From a virus, in IMG/VR virus record IMGVR_UViG_3300032020_000006, positions 1 to 50,859 of that record: a DNA stretch of 50,859 nt; one strand, 5' to 3'. The notes under the pieces are model-generated. The model saw only the letters and a list, made by a program, of their open reading frames with translations, was not told the DNA's origin and searched no databases. The translations under genes were made by a program, and so were the position numbers. This document shows positions 8,463 through 17,200 of the stretch, piece after piece; the first letter of the stretch is position 1; every line of letters starts with the position of its first letter.

Positions 8463-10111
8463 TCTAAAGTCACTTCTCCGCTTTCACCTTCCAATTCAAA
8501 TTCACCTTTTTCACCTTCAAGCGTAATTTCTCCACTTTCACCTTCCAATGTAACCTCGAAAGGTTCCGCGACGGAAGGTTTCTGAACTCCTAAAATATGA
8601 GTTAAAAACAAGTTTTTCAAGTAAGTTATAAAACGTGACGGACGACTAAAAACATGGGATATTTTCAGAACTTGCGTATATGCGATTTTGCGAAGCGGTC
8701 TTTGAAATGTGTGAGTTACATTCAGACTTGCAAACCATTGTTTAAATATAGAAGGAATAGTTAAAAGACTATGAATAACCTGTAGTGATTGAGTAAATTT
8801 GATTTGCCTTAATGGTCTAGTAAAGGCGTGTATTGTTTGAACAAGTTGAACATATCCTATTTTTCGTGTTGGTCTTTTGAACGTGTGAGTTACTTGTAGG
8901 TTCGCAAACCATTGTTTAAGGAATAATGTAATGGGTAATGTCCATTCATGTAAAGTTTTCAGAGTTTGCGAAAACTTCATATATCGATGTCGTAAGAATG
9001 TATGAGTTAGATTCGTGATTTGTGTCAACTTCATAAAGCGAACTGGTCTTTTAAATGCATGAGTCAACTGCAAACTGGTTATCCATTGTTTAAGAATTAC
9101 CCCTCCTTTCGTTACCGTCAAAGTGTGAAGTGCTTGTAAAGCTTGTGTAAACCACATGAAACGATGCCTAAGAAACGTGTGGGTTAAGTTTGCAGTTTGC
9201 GTTAACTTCATAAATCGGAATGGTCTTTTGAAACTGTGAAGTGTTTGAAGAGTTTGGGTTAATTTCATAAAGCGGAACGGTTTGCTTAGAACGTGTAATG
9301 AATTCAGGAGTTGTGTGTAGCCTATTTTTCGTGTTGGTCGCGTAAACAAGTGTGAAACGTTTAAGGATTGAGTCAACTTGAAAAAGAGGAGTTTGTGAAG
9401 AATATGGGTTAAGTTCAGATTTTGGCTTAATTTCATAAAGCGGAACGGTCTCGTTAAAGTGTGAGAGGTGTTAAGGTTTTGCGTTAACTTCATAAAGCGG
9501 AACGGTCTCGTTAAAGTGTGAGAGGTGTTAAGGTTTTGCGTTAACTTCATAAACCGTAGCGGTCTCGTTAAAGCATGTATGAGATTTAATAGTTGTGTGT
9601 AACCTATTTTTCGTGTTGGTCGTTTAAACAAGTGCGAAACATTCAATGATTGAGTCAACTTAAAAAATCGAAATTTGCGAAGAACGTGGGTTAAGTTTAA
9701 GTTCTGCGTCAGTTTCATAAAGCGAAAAGGTCGTTCGAGAATGTGTGTAGTTTGCAGATTTTGTGTAAATTTCATGGAACGCAAAGGTCTGCTTAGAAGA
9801 TGTGATGGATTTAGTGGTTGCTGGTAAGTAATCAGGTTAATGTGAACTTCCCGCCCAAAAGGATAATTGGCAAGGTCAACTGTTGTCGTTTTTATAATGG
9901 TTATAGAAGAAATTTGAACCGAATCTCCGTCTGTATATCCACTCGAATATTTTGTTGTGTCTCCTAAATCAACGGCGTATTCGCCAACACTGTTCGTTTT
10001 AATCGTGTATTCTTGATTTTTGGTGACGTTCTTTATGGTGACATCTACGTTGTTCTGAAGGGTTCCCTCCTTCTTGATTTTTCCGTAGATTACATAGGGG
10101 TTTTGTGGCAT
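8459..10111 (-). CDS. Virion protein of tandem 19-residue repeats
   Basis: 550 residues. Residues 1-95 resemble a carboxypeptidase-regulatory/Ig-like domain (YGKIKKEGTLQNNVDVTIKN). From about 100 to 505 it is built of degenerate repeats with the consensus RPFRFMKLTQNLNTSHTLT; some units add an FLKQWFASLQ spacer. The tail has repeated VTLEGESGEI strands. The alternating pattern suggests a beta-stranded fibre or stalk, strongly basic. It lies in the late operon next to a surface-type protein, so a virion fibre is inferred. I recognise no family for the repeat. Confidence 0.7.
   Translation of the reverse strand: MPQNPYVIYGKIKKEGTLQNNVDVTIKNVTKNQEYTIKTNSVGEYAVDLGDTTKYSSGYTDGDSVQISSITIIKTTTVDLANYPFGREVHINLITYQQPLNPSHLLSRPLRSMKFTQNLQTTHILERPFRFMKLTQNLNLTHVLRKFRFFKLTQSLNVSHLFKRPTRKIGYTQLLNLIHALTRPLRFMKLTQNLNTSHTLTRPFRFMKLTQNLNTSHTLTRPFRFMKLSQNLNLTHILHKLLFFKLTQSLNVSHLFTRPTRKIGYTQLLNSLHVLSKPFRFMKLTQTLQTLHSFKRPFRFMKLTQTANLTHTFLRHRFMWFTQALQALHTLTVTKGGVILKQWITSLQLTHAFKRPVRFMKLTQITNLTHTFLRHRYMKFSQTLKTLHEWTLPITLFLKQWFANLQVTHTFKRPTRKIGYVQLVQTIHAFTRPLRQIKFTQSLQVIHSLLTIPSIFKQWFASLNVTHTFQRPLRKIAYTQVLKISHVFSRPSRFITYLKNLFLTHILGVQKPSVAEPFEVTLEGESGEITLEGEKGEFELEGESGEVTLE
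9430..9552 (-). repeat. Exact 57-base tandem repeat
   Basis: Two consecutive 57-base units encoding one 19-residue repeat each are identical or nearly so, unlike the diverged neighbours. This indicates recent expansion by slippage or recombination. Confidence 0.85.
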
Positions 10112-10120
10112 TTTCTCACC

Positions 10121-12763
10121 TTATGGATACTGATGGTACCATGTGTCTGCTATGGTGCAATATATGTAGAATCTGTCGTCTGTACTTGTGACTTGAACAT
10201 TGACGTTGTAACTATATCCATAAACAAAAACATACCTTGTTCCGTTAGTATATTCCAGAATGCAAACTGTCCAACTAATACCATCTATGTTTAAACTCTC
10301 GTTAACTTCTCCTAAAGTATGACCAACATCAACACCGAAGGGTGCAAAGTTGTTCCATCCAACTGAAAGGTCAGTTGGAGTTACTCCCGCAAACGGGCAG
10401 GTGTAGTAATAAAATAGTTCCATATAGTCGCTTATTCCATCTTTATCTGAATCCATGTACAATAAGACATTATCAGTGGGCAAGTTAAATATCATAAAGC
10501 TGAGGAGGTATGGCGTGGCTGCGGAATTGATTGATGGAAATCCAGTACCGCTATCATACATGCAATAAACGAGGGCAAAAAGATTAACGTCGTTATCTAT
10601 AAAGGTCATGTCCGTGATGTCCCAACGTATTACTGTAAGATAATATATGTCGTGATAACCGAAAGTGAAGTTGTATGTGGCTACCGCTGTTGATGAATTA
10701 ACGGACATGTACTGTCCAATTCCTGCTAGAAGTAGTCCTGAATCTTGTTTAGACACATAGAATCTCGTGTTGTTTTGCGGAGCGGTGTTGCTCCACCAAA
10801 TGTGCAAGTAAACGTTTGTAAGTGTGAACGTCTCATTGACTACCGTATTTTCGTCATAAAGGTATCCTACGAAAGCATTGCACCAGTTTGTGTAGTTTGA
10901 TGTTTGAAACGCATTTTTCATTATGCCTGTGTCGTGCGTTGTTTCGTCTGTTGGCTGTTCGTGGGGAAGACATCTCTTGTTTATTTGGCTTTCAGTATAG
11001 TTAAATTGGAAAAACTGTGCCAGTGTATAGTTCAGATTTGTTGAGTTTTGATAATTCAATCCAACATACTTTCGCCATTGTTCTTCTGTTCCCCATGAAG
11101 AAAGATAATCCGCATATTTCCAGACGTATTTTGTTCGTTGATTTAATGTGTCATCGGCATAGATGTTAAATGTATAGAATTGATATTGCGGTTGACTCGT
11201 TTTGTTGATATAGTAAAAGTCTGTTCCTGTTTGGTGAGTCATCGTATAGTTTTTCCAAGCAGTGCTGTTTTTCCATTCAAAATACACGGAACCGCTCACA
11301 CCAAAATCATCTGATATACTTGCATTAATATACATCCAATTATCACGTTGAAACGTCCCATTTCGGTATCCGAATGAGTCTTCGTTGGGATTGCCCGCAA
11401 TATTCAATGTGACTGAAGGGGGAGAATCTGTTTTTGTGTAAGCACAGTAAATACTGTTTTTGAGGTAGTAGTGATTAGGAGTTAAAGAATTTGGAAATCC
11501 GTCATAAGTTAAACTTTGGTGGTGTTCTTGGTCTGTGGCTCCAGAATCATAAACAATGAGGGCGTTGCCAACCACATTTTGTGCCCAAGCAACTAAAATG
11601 TACTGTGCACTTATTGCGAGGTTTGGCTTAGTTATAAAAAGAAAAATGTACCATGTTGCGGTAGTCGTTAATGTGATGGTACGTTCTTCTGTGGAACCGA
11701 CTAATGCCGAGGAGAGAGTATGCGTATAAATTGCACACTTAATCTTTCCCGTCCATGTGGTAGTACACTTCAATCCTACATGTATGCTTTCAGCTATGCC
11801 ATTTTTGGTTATGGTAAAAACCGAACCGCTAATAACATTATCTAACTCTGCTAATTCTCCTGTGCCCAAAGTGTTATATCCGAATATAGATTGTATTGTA
11901 ACCGTCTGAATTCCAGTATTATTCCAATTATTGTTTGTGTCATTCGCCCAGATCCGCCAGTTAATGAAACTTCCCCAATTTGAGTTTAAGGTTTTGGTGA
12001 CGTTCGACCACGCTGGGTTTCCGCTGAAACTTTGCCATGTATCATTAACCCATGAGCCAGTGTTATTACATCCGAAACGCCAATTGCTTAAACCTGCATC
12101 GTCTGTCCATTTCGTGTGGAATAGACATGGCATTCCAGCAGCAGTCGTATTTGCGCCCACATCAGAGTAGGTTGGCGGCGGGGATGTGTAACTTACGACA
12201 ATCCAGAATTCAGCTACAGCTATCATTTCTTCAGCGGCGAGAGTAGAGGCGCGTGCGCCAGTTTCCAGCGCATTAACTTCCGTCCACGTCCATGCTATTC
12301 CAGTGTTCGGATTGACCGTTCTCACTTCAGAATAGTCGGTGTATGCAACTCTGCTAATTGTTTTGGCTGCACTCTCGTAGTCCGTAGTATGAGTACGCCA
12401 ACGAATTTTTGCTTGTTCTATTGCACCAGAACCAGTAGCTTCCGCCCTAATGTAAGCTGTGACCGAAACAATTGCTTCCGTGTGAGACGTGTCTGCCAGA
12501 TTTTCCGTCTCTCTCGAAGTCGTTTCTTCAATGTAAACTACCGTGGCATCGGTTTGGTCGCTTGTTGCGCCCCAATGAGTAGTGTCAAATAAAATCCATT
12601 CTTGGTATGTCCCAGCGGCGTTGGGACGCAACGTTAAAGTTACTTGCCCGACCGATGGGGTTGGCGGAAAAACAACCGAGTACCCTATTATACTCACTAC
12701 TATGAGAATGAAAGCAATTATGAATGCTTTGAATTTTTTCCAGACGCTTTTTACTTTTTCCAT
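10121..12763 (-). CDS. Large membrane-anchored or secreted surface protein
   Basis: 880 residues. One hydrophobic segment near the N-terminus (FIIAFILIVVSIIGYSVVF) follows a Lys-rich stretch, giving a type II anchor or signal. The rest is beta-rich and full of N-glycosylation sequons (NNTGSW, NDTWQS, NYTMTH and others). Near the C-terminus DSDKDGISDYMEL is a calcium-binding loop like thrombospondin type-3 or dockerin repeats. These features are common in archaeal surface proteins. It lies in the virion operon, so it could be a glycosylated virion spike or a protein displayed on the infected cell. Confidence 0.7.
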   Translation of the reverse strand: MEKVKSVWKKFKAFIIAFILIVVSIIGYSVVFPPTPSVGQVTLTLRPNAAGTYQEWILFDTTHWGATSDQTDATVVYIEETTSRETENLADTSHTEAIVSVTAYIRAEATGSGAIEQAKIRWRTHTTDYESAAKTISRVAYTDYSEVRTVNPNTGIAWTWTEVNALETGARASTLAAEEMIAVAEFWIVVSYTSPPPTYSDVGANTTAAGMPCLFHTKWTDDAGLSNWRFGCNNTGSWVNDTWQSFSGNPAWSNVTKTLNSNWGSFINWRIWANDTNNNWNNTGIQTVTIQSIFGYNTLGTGELAELDNVISGSVFTITKNGIAESIHVGLKCTTTWTGKIKCAIYTHTLSSALVGSTEERTITLTTTATWYIFLFITKPNLAISAQYILVAWAQNVVGNALIVYDSGATDQEHHQSLTYDGFPNSLTPNHYYLKNSIYCAYTKTDSPPSVTLNIAGNPNEDSFGYRNGTFQRDNWMYINASISDDFGVSGSVYFEWKNSTAWKNYTMTHQTGTDFYYINKTSQPQYQFYTFNIYADDTLNQRTKYVWKYADYLSSWGTEEQWRKYVGLNYQNSTNLNYTLAQFFQFNYTESQINKRCLPHEQPTDETTHDTGIMKNAFQTSNYTNWCNAFVGYLYDENTVVNETFTLTNVYLHIWWSNTAPQNNTRFYVSKQDSGLLLAGIGQYMSVNSSTAVATYNFTFGYHDIYYLTVIRWDITDMTFIDNDVNLFALVYCMYDSGTGFPSINSAATPYLLSFMIFNLPTDNVLLYMDSDKDGISDYMELFYYYTCPFAGVTPTDLSVGWNNFAPFGVDVGHTLGEVNESLNIDGISWTVCILEYTNGTRYVFVYGYSYNVNVQVTSTDDRFYIYCTIADTWYHQYP

Positions 12764-13248
12764 TCTTCAAAATGCTCCTTTGTGGTGTATGCGTTTCGAG
12801 AGTTGAAGCAATACCAGAGTTTCCAGTCGGAAGGAACTTCTTTGGTCGCTGGGTTCATCCAGTCCAGAAGTTCGCCGTCGTAAACAACGACGGAATGGAA
12901 ACCTGATGGAGTTTCATAAACACATATCAAGATTTTCCAATATGGAAAACCAGAGTGATAAAGTAAGTTTGCAAGAAGGATGGCGCCATCTTCGCAGTCG
13001 CCGAAACCGTCCTTCAACGTTTCTTCTGGAAAATTCCAATAATCGTTGGGTTCGGAACGGGGTTTTATGTTATTGCAAACCCAATTCAAATAATAAGAAA
13101 AATCGAGAGACTTGTGTGCCGCGATAGAAAGCGATGGGACAAAAAATTTGGTTACGTTGATGGCACCTTCTGGTCGCTTGTCTTTCTCCATTATTACGAC
13201 GCGTTTCAGATTCCGCATCGTCCAACGTTCACGTAACCAATCACACAT
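12751..13248 (-). CDS. Transglutaminase-like cysteine peptidase
   Basis: 165 residues; AAGGAGATTTC precedes ATG at 13248. The motif GFGDCEDGAI puts Cys85 at the start of a helix, then GFHSVVVYDG (His118) and LLDWMNP (Asp129) complete the Cys-His-Asp triad of the transglutaminase/NlpC-like fold. Viral members cleave cell-wall peptides or process virion proteins. In methanogen viruses the pseudomurein endopeptidases use the same triad (family knowledge). The location inside the late operon suggests entry, lysis or maturation. The substrate is unknown. Confidence 0.75.
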   Translation of the reverse strand: MCDWLRERWTMRNLKRVVIMEKDKRPEGAINVTKFFVPSLSIAAHKSLDFSYYLNWVCNNIKPRSEPNDYWNFPEETLKDGFGDCEDGAILLANLLYHSGFPYWKILICVYETPSGFHSVVVYDGELLDWMNPATKEVPSDWKLWYCFNSRNAYTTKEHFEEWKK

Positions 13249-13276
13249 TTTGAAATCTCCTTAAAAAAGAGATAGT

Positions 13277-13759
13277 CTATGGATTCGCAAACGTGCACTC
13301 TATCTCAGCAGTCCATTCTTCGCCAGCGGGCTTCGTTCCTTTGGCGCTCACGATCCTGAGCATGTTTTGTCCAGAGTCGTCTGCGGCGTTTACGATGGTA
13401 ACTTCGTTCCATGCGAACTCTGCCTCGCCGTTTACGAACACGCTTCTGAATGTGACTTTCTTGTCAACATTATGCAGCGGATAAGTCGCCACCATGCCCT
13501 TCCAGAGTTTGTTTGCTCCAAGTAATCCTGTTTGAGTTTCGTCTTCTGCTGTAGAACTGTCTCCAACACCTATTCTTGCGACTGCATTGGTGTAAGCGTT
13601 TCCGCCAGCACCGCAGATCAGTTCCCACATGAGGTTCATGCCTTCGACCAGAAACTTGTCTTGGTCGCTTTCAAGGACTTCGTAAGGTTTCTTTGCGCCA
13701 ACCTTTCGCTTAGTCACGGTGTATTTGACTGCTAATCCAAGTTTTCCTTTTAAACTCAT
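13277..13759 (-). CDS. Virion-operon leader gene, structural protein
   Basis: 160 residues, first gene after the late promoter; GGAGTTGGAACTTAA precedes ATG at 13759. It contains ARIGVGDSSTAEDETQTGLLG, a pattern seen in several phage tail or appendage proteins, then strand-rich sequence. No membrane segment and only one Cys pair. It is probably a minor virion protein. No firm family. Confidence 0.6.
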   Translation of the reverse strand: MSLKGKLGLAVKYTVTKRKVGAKKPYEVLESDQDKFLVEGMNLMWELICGAGGNAYTNAVARIGVGDSSTAEDETQTGLLGANKLWKGMVATYPLHNVDKKVTFRSVFVNGEAEFAWNEVTIVNAADDSGQNMLRIVSAKGTKPAGEEWTAEIECTFANP

Positions 13760-13945
13760 TTAAGTTCCAACTCCTTGTTCATAATCATAATAACAAAGCC
13801 TTATAAGGGTTGCTTAGGAAAAAATGACTTAGAAAATCTGCTATTACCAGAGAATAACGTTATTTTAAAATTACTTTCATTCTTTTAAACTTAATTCAAC
13901 GAGTCTTTATATAGTTTGTCATAATCATAGCCATAGTGACCAACT
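13760..13945. promoter_or_regulatory. Divergent early/late promoter region
   Basis: For the late operon (minus) a TATA-like CTTATAAGG lies at 13800-13808, about 42 bases before ATG 13759. For the early operon (plus) TTTATATAG lies at 13906-13914, about 32 bases before ATG 13946, leaving a very short or absent leader. CATAATCATA occurs at 13780-13789 and again at 13920-13929, between each TATA box and its gene, and is a candidate shared operator. Confidence 0.65.
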
Positions 13946-14479
13946 ATGAAGACTGATTCCGAAACGTATCCCGCGATGCTTTCACTTGACGACAAGAACT
14001 ACATTCTCTACATGAAAGACGGAACCTTAAAGATCCATGGAAGCAGCCTTAAAGGAAAACACATGCCTGTTGTTTGCGACAAATTTCGCGATGCCTTATG
14101 CATGTCTCTTTTTCAAAAGAAAGATGTTTTTGATGTTTTTGAGGAGTTTCAAGATTTGTCAGAGTTTCCAGTGCAATCCTTCCAAATCCGCATTTATCCA
14201 AGCAAGACGGACTACAAAACAAGCACATTATATAGCAAACTGTTGAAGCAAGTGGCTTCTGCTGGATTGCGAGTTGTTGCAGGATCTTCGCTGGAGTATG
14301 TTAAGGCGGTTGATGGCTACTGTCCTGTTGTGCTGTTCTCCGAACAAAGCCAGATTGATTTTGTATATTACAAGAACAGGCTTGCGGAGATAGCCAGCCG
14401 TGTCCTTTTCAAACCCGCGAAGTCGCTTCGGAGACGTCTTGATTCTGGTCAGAAAAGTTTGGAGGAATTTAAAAAATGA
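13946..14479 (+). CDS. Family B DNA polymerase, separate C-terminal thumb subunit
   Basis: 177 residues. Residues about 13-32 (SLDDKNYILYMKDGTLKIHG, then KGKHMP) match the start of the family B thumb, where (K)KKYA(L/V)..DG...I.G follows motif C. Near the C-terminus VDGYCPVVLFSEQ and IDFVYYKNRLAEIASRVL match the end of the thumb (ID..YY...). No exonuclease or palm motif is present. The complementary half is at 23050-24729, in the same predicted operon and lacking exactly this region. First gene of the early operon. The two products probably assemble non-covalently. Confidence 0.85.
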   Translation: MKTDSETYPAMLSLDDKNYILYMKDGTLKIHGSSLKGKHMPVVCDKFRDALCMSLFQKKDVFDVFEEFQDLSEFPVQSFQIRIYPSKTDYKTSTLYSKLLKQVASAGLRVVAGSSLEYVKAVDGYCPVVLFSEQSQIDFVYYKNRLAEIASRVLFKPAKSLRRRLDSGQKSLEEFKK

Positions 14480-14595
14480 GAAAAGATTTGAAAATGCGAA
14501 TCGACAGACTTCCAAAAGAATTGCAAAAAATCTTGAGAGACGACATGGAAACTGCTCTTGAAAACCGATTGAAGGTATTGGAAAATGTTAGATGA
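14476..14595 (+). CDS. Short charged helical protein, unknown
   Basis: 39 residues, start ATG overlapping the thumb stop (ATGA) and end overlapping the next gene. Sequence is Lys/Arg/Asp/Glu/Leu-rich (MRIDRLPKELQKILRDD) and predicted as one or two helices. Translational coupling on both sides supports it as real. Confidence 0.6.
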   Translation: MRKDLKMRIDRLPKELQKILRDDMETALENRLKVLENVR

Positions 14596-14806
14596 AAAAC
14601 TGCTTAAACTCAATCTTTCAGAACTACGTGCCTATCTTGTGTTAGCCGACGAAAAGAAAGACATGAATGCGACGGAAGTTGCGGCTAAACTGCAAATACA
14701 ACGCGCGATAACCAGTAGAACTCTCAATATTCTCTATCGTTTCGGGTTGATCCACAAATACAGACGACATAGAGTTTGTTTTTTCTCGGTAATCGGAGGA
14801 ATGTAA
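14585..14806 (+). CDS. Winged-helix transcriptional regulator
   Basis: 73 residues. LNLSELRAYLVLADEKKDMN, then ATEVAAKLQIQRAITSRTLNI and YRFGLIHKYRRHRV give a typical helix-turn-helix with recognition helix and basic wing. Small MarR/ArsR-like size. Early position suggests control of viral transcription. Confidence 0.7.
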   Translation: MLDEKLLKLNLSELRAYLVLADEKKDMNATEVAAKLQIQRAITSRTLNILYRFGLIHKYRRHRVCFFSVIGGM

Positions 14807-14813
14807 AACGAAA

Positions 14814-15245
14814 ATGAAAACTCTAATAATAATCGCTATTTTGGTAGCAATGATCGCCGTATCGTCAGCTCTTATGCAGTTGACACGTCGCATACCTTCA
14901 ACGGGCAAAATCAAAACAGTTGACGTAGGGGTTTACTGGGATCCCGAATGCACACAGAACATAACGTTGATTGATTGGGGCTTCGTAGAACCCGCAGAAA
15001 CCAAGAATGTGACAATATACGTTAAGAACACATCGAACGTTAATGGAACATTAACGCTGGACACTTCAAACTGGAATCCAAGCATTACAGCGTCTTACAT
15101 GAGCCTGACGTGGGATTATAATGGAAGTCTGTTACAAGAAAATGAAGTTCGAAAAGTTGTTCTTTTCCTTACTGTAGCTTCAGACATTTCAGAAATAACG
15201 ACATTCTCGTTTGACATAACCATAACATTCGTGGAGGCACTTTAG
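14814..15245 (+). CDS. Secreted or membrane-anchored beta-sandwich protein
   Basis: 143 residues. N-terminal hydrophobic segment (LIIIAILVAMIAVSSALM) followed by a soluble domain with DVGVYWDPECTQNITLIDWG, AETKNVTIYVKNTSN and later strands. This looks like a single Ig-like or CARDB-type domain of the sort found in archaeal envelope proteins, with several N-glycosylation sequons. Host-derived origin is plausible. Function unknown. Confidence 0.65.
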   Translation: MKTLIIIAILVAMIAVSSALMQLTRRIPSTGKIKTVDVGVYWDPECTQNITLIDWGFVEPAETKNVTIYVKNTSNVNGTLTLDTSNWNPSITASYMSLTWDYNGSLLQENEVRKVVLFLTVASDISEITTFSFDITITFVEAL

Positions 15246-15247
15246 AA

Positions 15248-15448
15248 TTGAAAAAATGTCTAATGATAAAAGGCGGAGAAGAACCTGTTAAAGCACAGAT
15301 TCATTTAGGTATGACTGAATATGAAGGCATCGAATATCTAGTTGTCAAATGTCCAAATCCAGACTGCAAAATCCAAATTATGATTCCCACATGCACAATA
15401 CGGACTTTACTTGCGGCTTCAAAGAAAAAACTGGCAGGCGTCGTTTAA
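15248..15448 (+). CDS. Small protein with a zinc-finger-like Cys pattern
   Basis: 66 residues from TTG at 15248 (GGAGG upstream); ATG at 15263 is an alternative. It carries KCPNPDCKIQIMIPTC. Its stop overlaps the start of the next gene by one base (TAATG). Unknown function. Confidence 0.6.
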   Translation: MKKCLMIKGGEEPVKAQIHLGMTEYEGIEYLVVKCPNPDCKIQIMIPTCTIRTLLAASKKKLAGVV

Positions 15449-16404
15449 TGGAACGACTTGAGCAAATCAGTTTTCTCCAGTTTGAAACTCAGTACCTCGC
15501 CCATCCAGCCACGTTCATTGAGGAAGGAAAGAAACTTCAGAAACAACTTGAAAAACTCGGAATAAAAGTCATCAACCCATTCCAGCGTCAGGAGGATAGT
15601 CCTCAAGAATGGTGGCAAACGCCGCACAGTCCAGAAGATGCTAAACGAGTTGTCGAACGGGATCTTGCATGGATTAGAGAATCCGACGCCGTTTTTGCTT
15701 TTGTTCCAGAACCACTGGGCTATGGCACTATGATGGAAATTTTCTACGCCGCGAAACTCTTAGAGAAACCAGTGTTCATTTATACCACACCCAAATTCCG
15801 CTTTCACCCTTGGCTCATGTACTTCGGACAAATATTCACGAATCTCGATTTTGCTTTGGAAGTCTTGAAACTTCGCAAAAAGATTGAAGGATATGCGTTC
15901 CGCATTGCTCTCGGCGGTAAGATGGGTTCTGGAAAAAGCAGCGTCGCCGACTTTCTAGCTAAATCGTTCCAGTTTAAGCAATATAGTTTCGCCAGCAAAC
16001 TGAAGGAAATCGCTTCAGATCTCTTTGAAATGGAAGTTAAAGACCGCATACTGCTTCAGATGCTCGGAACCAGAGTCCGCGAGATAAGTCTGAATGCTTG
16101 GGTAAATTACGTGATGAGACATGTCAATGCAGATGCTTCGTTGCGTGTGGTCATTGACGACATGCGATACATTAACGAGTCTGAAATCTTGAGAGAAAAC
16201 GGATTCATCCTCGTAAAATTGGATGCTCCAGTCTCAGTTAGAAAGAAACGCGGAGTAACAGGTTTCAACGAGAAAACAGCGGCACATCCCAGTGAAGTTG
16301 AACTCGACGCCATAGATTTTGACTACACTATTGATTCCTCATGCACAGTTGATGAATCATACAGAAAGATAATGGAGATTCTTGTGGAGGTTGCGGAAAA
16401 GTGA
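15448..16404 (+). CDS. Nucleoside deoxyribosyltransferase-like / dNMP kinase fusion
   Basis: 318 residues from ATG at 15448 (TAATG overlap). Residues about 15-115 resemble the nucleoside 2-deoxyribosyltransferase fold: YLAHPATFIEEG, then RDLAWIRESDAVFAF and GYGTMMEIFYAA, with the Asp and Glu expected in the active site. Residues about 150-318 resemble viral deoxynucleoside monophosphate kinases (T4 gp1 type): GGKMGSGKSS P-loop at 156-165, RVVIDDMRYINE and FILVKLDAP. The combination suggests production or modification of deoxynucleotides for viral DNA. Confidence 0.7.
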   Translation: MERLEQISFLQFETQYLAHPATFIEEGKKLQKQLEKLGIKVINPFQRQEDSPQEWWQTPHSPEDAKRVVERDLAWIRESDAVFAFVPEPLGYGTMMEIFYAAKLLEKPVFIYTTPKFRFHPWLMYFGQIFTNLDFALEVLKLRKKIEGYAFRIALGGKMGSGKSSVADFLAKSFQFKQYSFASKLKEIASDLFEMEVKDRILLQMLGTRVREISLNAWVNYVMRHVNADASLRVVIDDMRYINESEILRENGFILVKLDAPVSVRKKRGVTGFNEKTAAHPSEVELDAIDFDYTIDSSCTVDESYRKIMEILVEVAEK

Positions 16405-16817
16405 AAGAACAACTTGAAGCTTTCGTGATATTGTCACAAAGCACAAAATACTATCAATGGCTCAAAACCCATCCTAAAGAAGTAAGTCTATATCGAATCG
16501 GACGTGCGTTTGAATATGCAACGATGAAGAAACTTCGCAGTTGTGGATATTACTGTAAACGTTCGTTTGGCTCAAAAGGAGTCGAAGATATTGTTGCAGT
16601 AAAAGGATTCTCGAAAGGCACCTTAGAAAACTCGATACTTTTTGTTCAATGCAAATATAGTCGTTATCAAGATACCAGTCCCGAAAAATTCGACTTGAAG
16701 GGACTTATCAAACTTGCCGAAAAGTATGGCGGAAAAGCCGTTTTCGCTGGAGTCCACAATCGTCACATGTATTTTATGGTTTGGAATAGAGGTTGGAAAG
16801 AATGGAATCCGAATTAA
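16401..16817 (+). CDS. hjc: Holliday junction resolvase (Hjc-like)
   Basis: 138 residues. It has the archaeal resolvase pattern: GRAFEYATMKKL (Glu38), RSFGSKGVEDIVAV (Asp63) and ILFVQCKYS (Gln83, Lys85), then LIKLAEKYGGKAVFAGV. This is the PD-(D/E)XK arrangement of Hjc/Hje, about the usual length. It overlaps the kinase fusion by four bases. Likely resolves branched DNA before packaging. Confidence 0.82.
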   Translation: MKEQLEAFVILSQSTKYYQWLKTHPKEVSLYRIGRAFEYATMKKLRSCGYYCKRSFGSKGVEDIVAVKGFSKGTLENSILFVQCKYSRYQDTSPEKFDLKGLIKLAEKYGGKAVFAGVHNRHMYFMVWNRGWKEWNPN

Positions 16818-17200
16818 ACAAAGAACTTAAACGTCTTCAACTCAAGTACGGCGCAGGGTTCGAACTTAAACTAGAGTGGCATCCTACCGATTTATTGCAC
16901 AGACCGACGATTCAACGTGCAGATGGCAAGAGGCTTAAAGTTAACGGTGAATGGGCAAATACCACGATTACTATTTACGAAGACGAAAGCCTAGATAAAG
17001 CTCTCCACATACTTAGACATGAATTCATTGAGTGGATGCTTCTTAGCAACTTGGTCGATCCCTACGTTATTCTCGCAAACACATTACAAAATGTCTTTCA
17101 AACCTTGAGTTATAAAGCTCAAGAAAAACAAATCGAACTTTTAGTAAGATTGGAGGATGAAGATTATGAACGGATTAAGAGAAACTCTCACAAAACTTGA
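16802..17200 (+). CDS. Early-operon protein with a HEFIE motif, unknown
   Basis: 132 residues from ATG at 16802 (TTG at 16793 also possible). It contains LDKALHILRHEFIEWMLL, a helix with a His-Glu pair that recalls zinc metalloproteases but lacks the second His of HEXXH. It lies just before the terminase small subunit. A degenerate zincin or a structural helix are both possible. Confidence 0.6.
   Translation: MESELNKELKRLQLKYGAGFELKLEWHPTDLLHRPTIQRADGKRLKVNGEWANTTITIYEDESLDKALHILRHEFIEWMLLSNLVDPYVILANTLQNVFQTLSYKAQEKQIELLVRLEDEDYERIKRNSHKT

Noticed and set aside
8459-10111. Regular repeats that might be a CRISPR array
   Set aside because: The period is 57 bases in frame, without spacers, and all units code for similar protein repeats.
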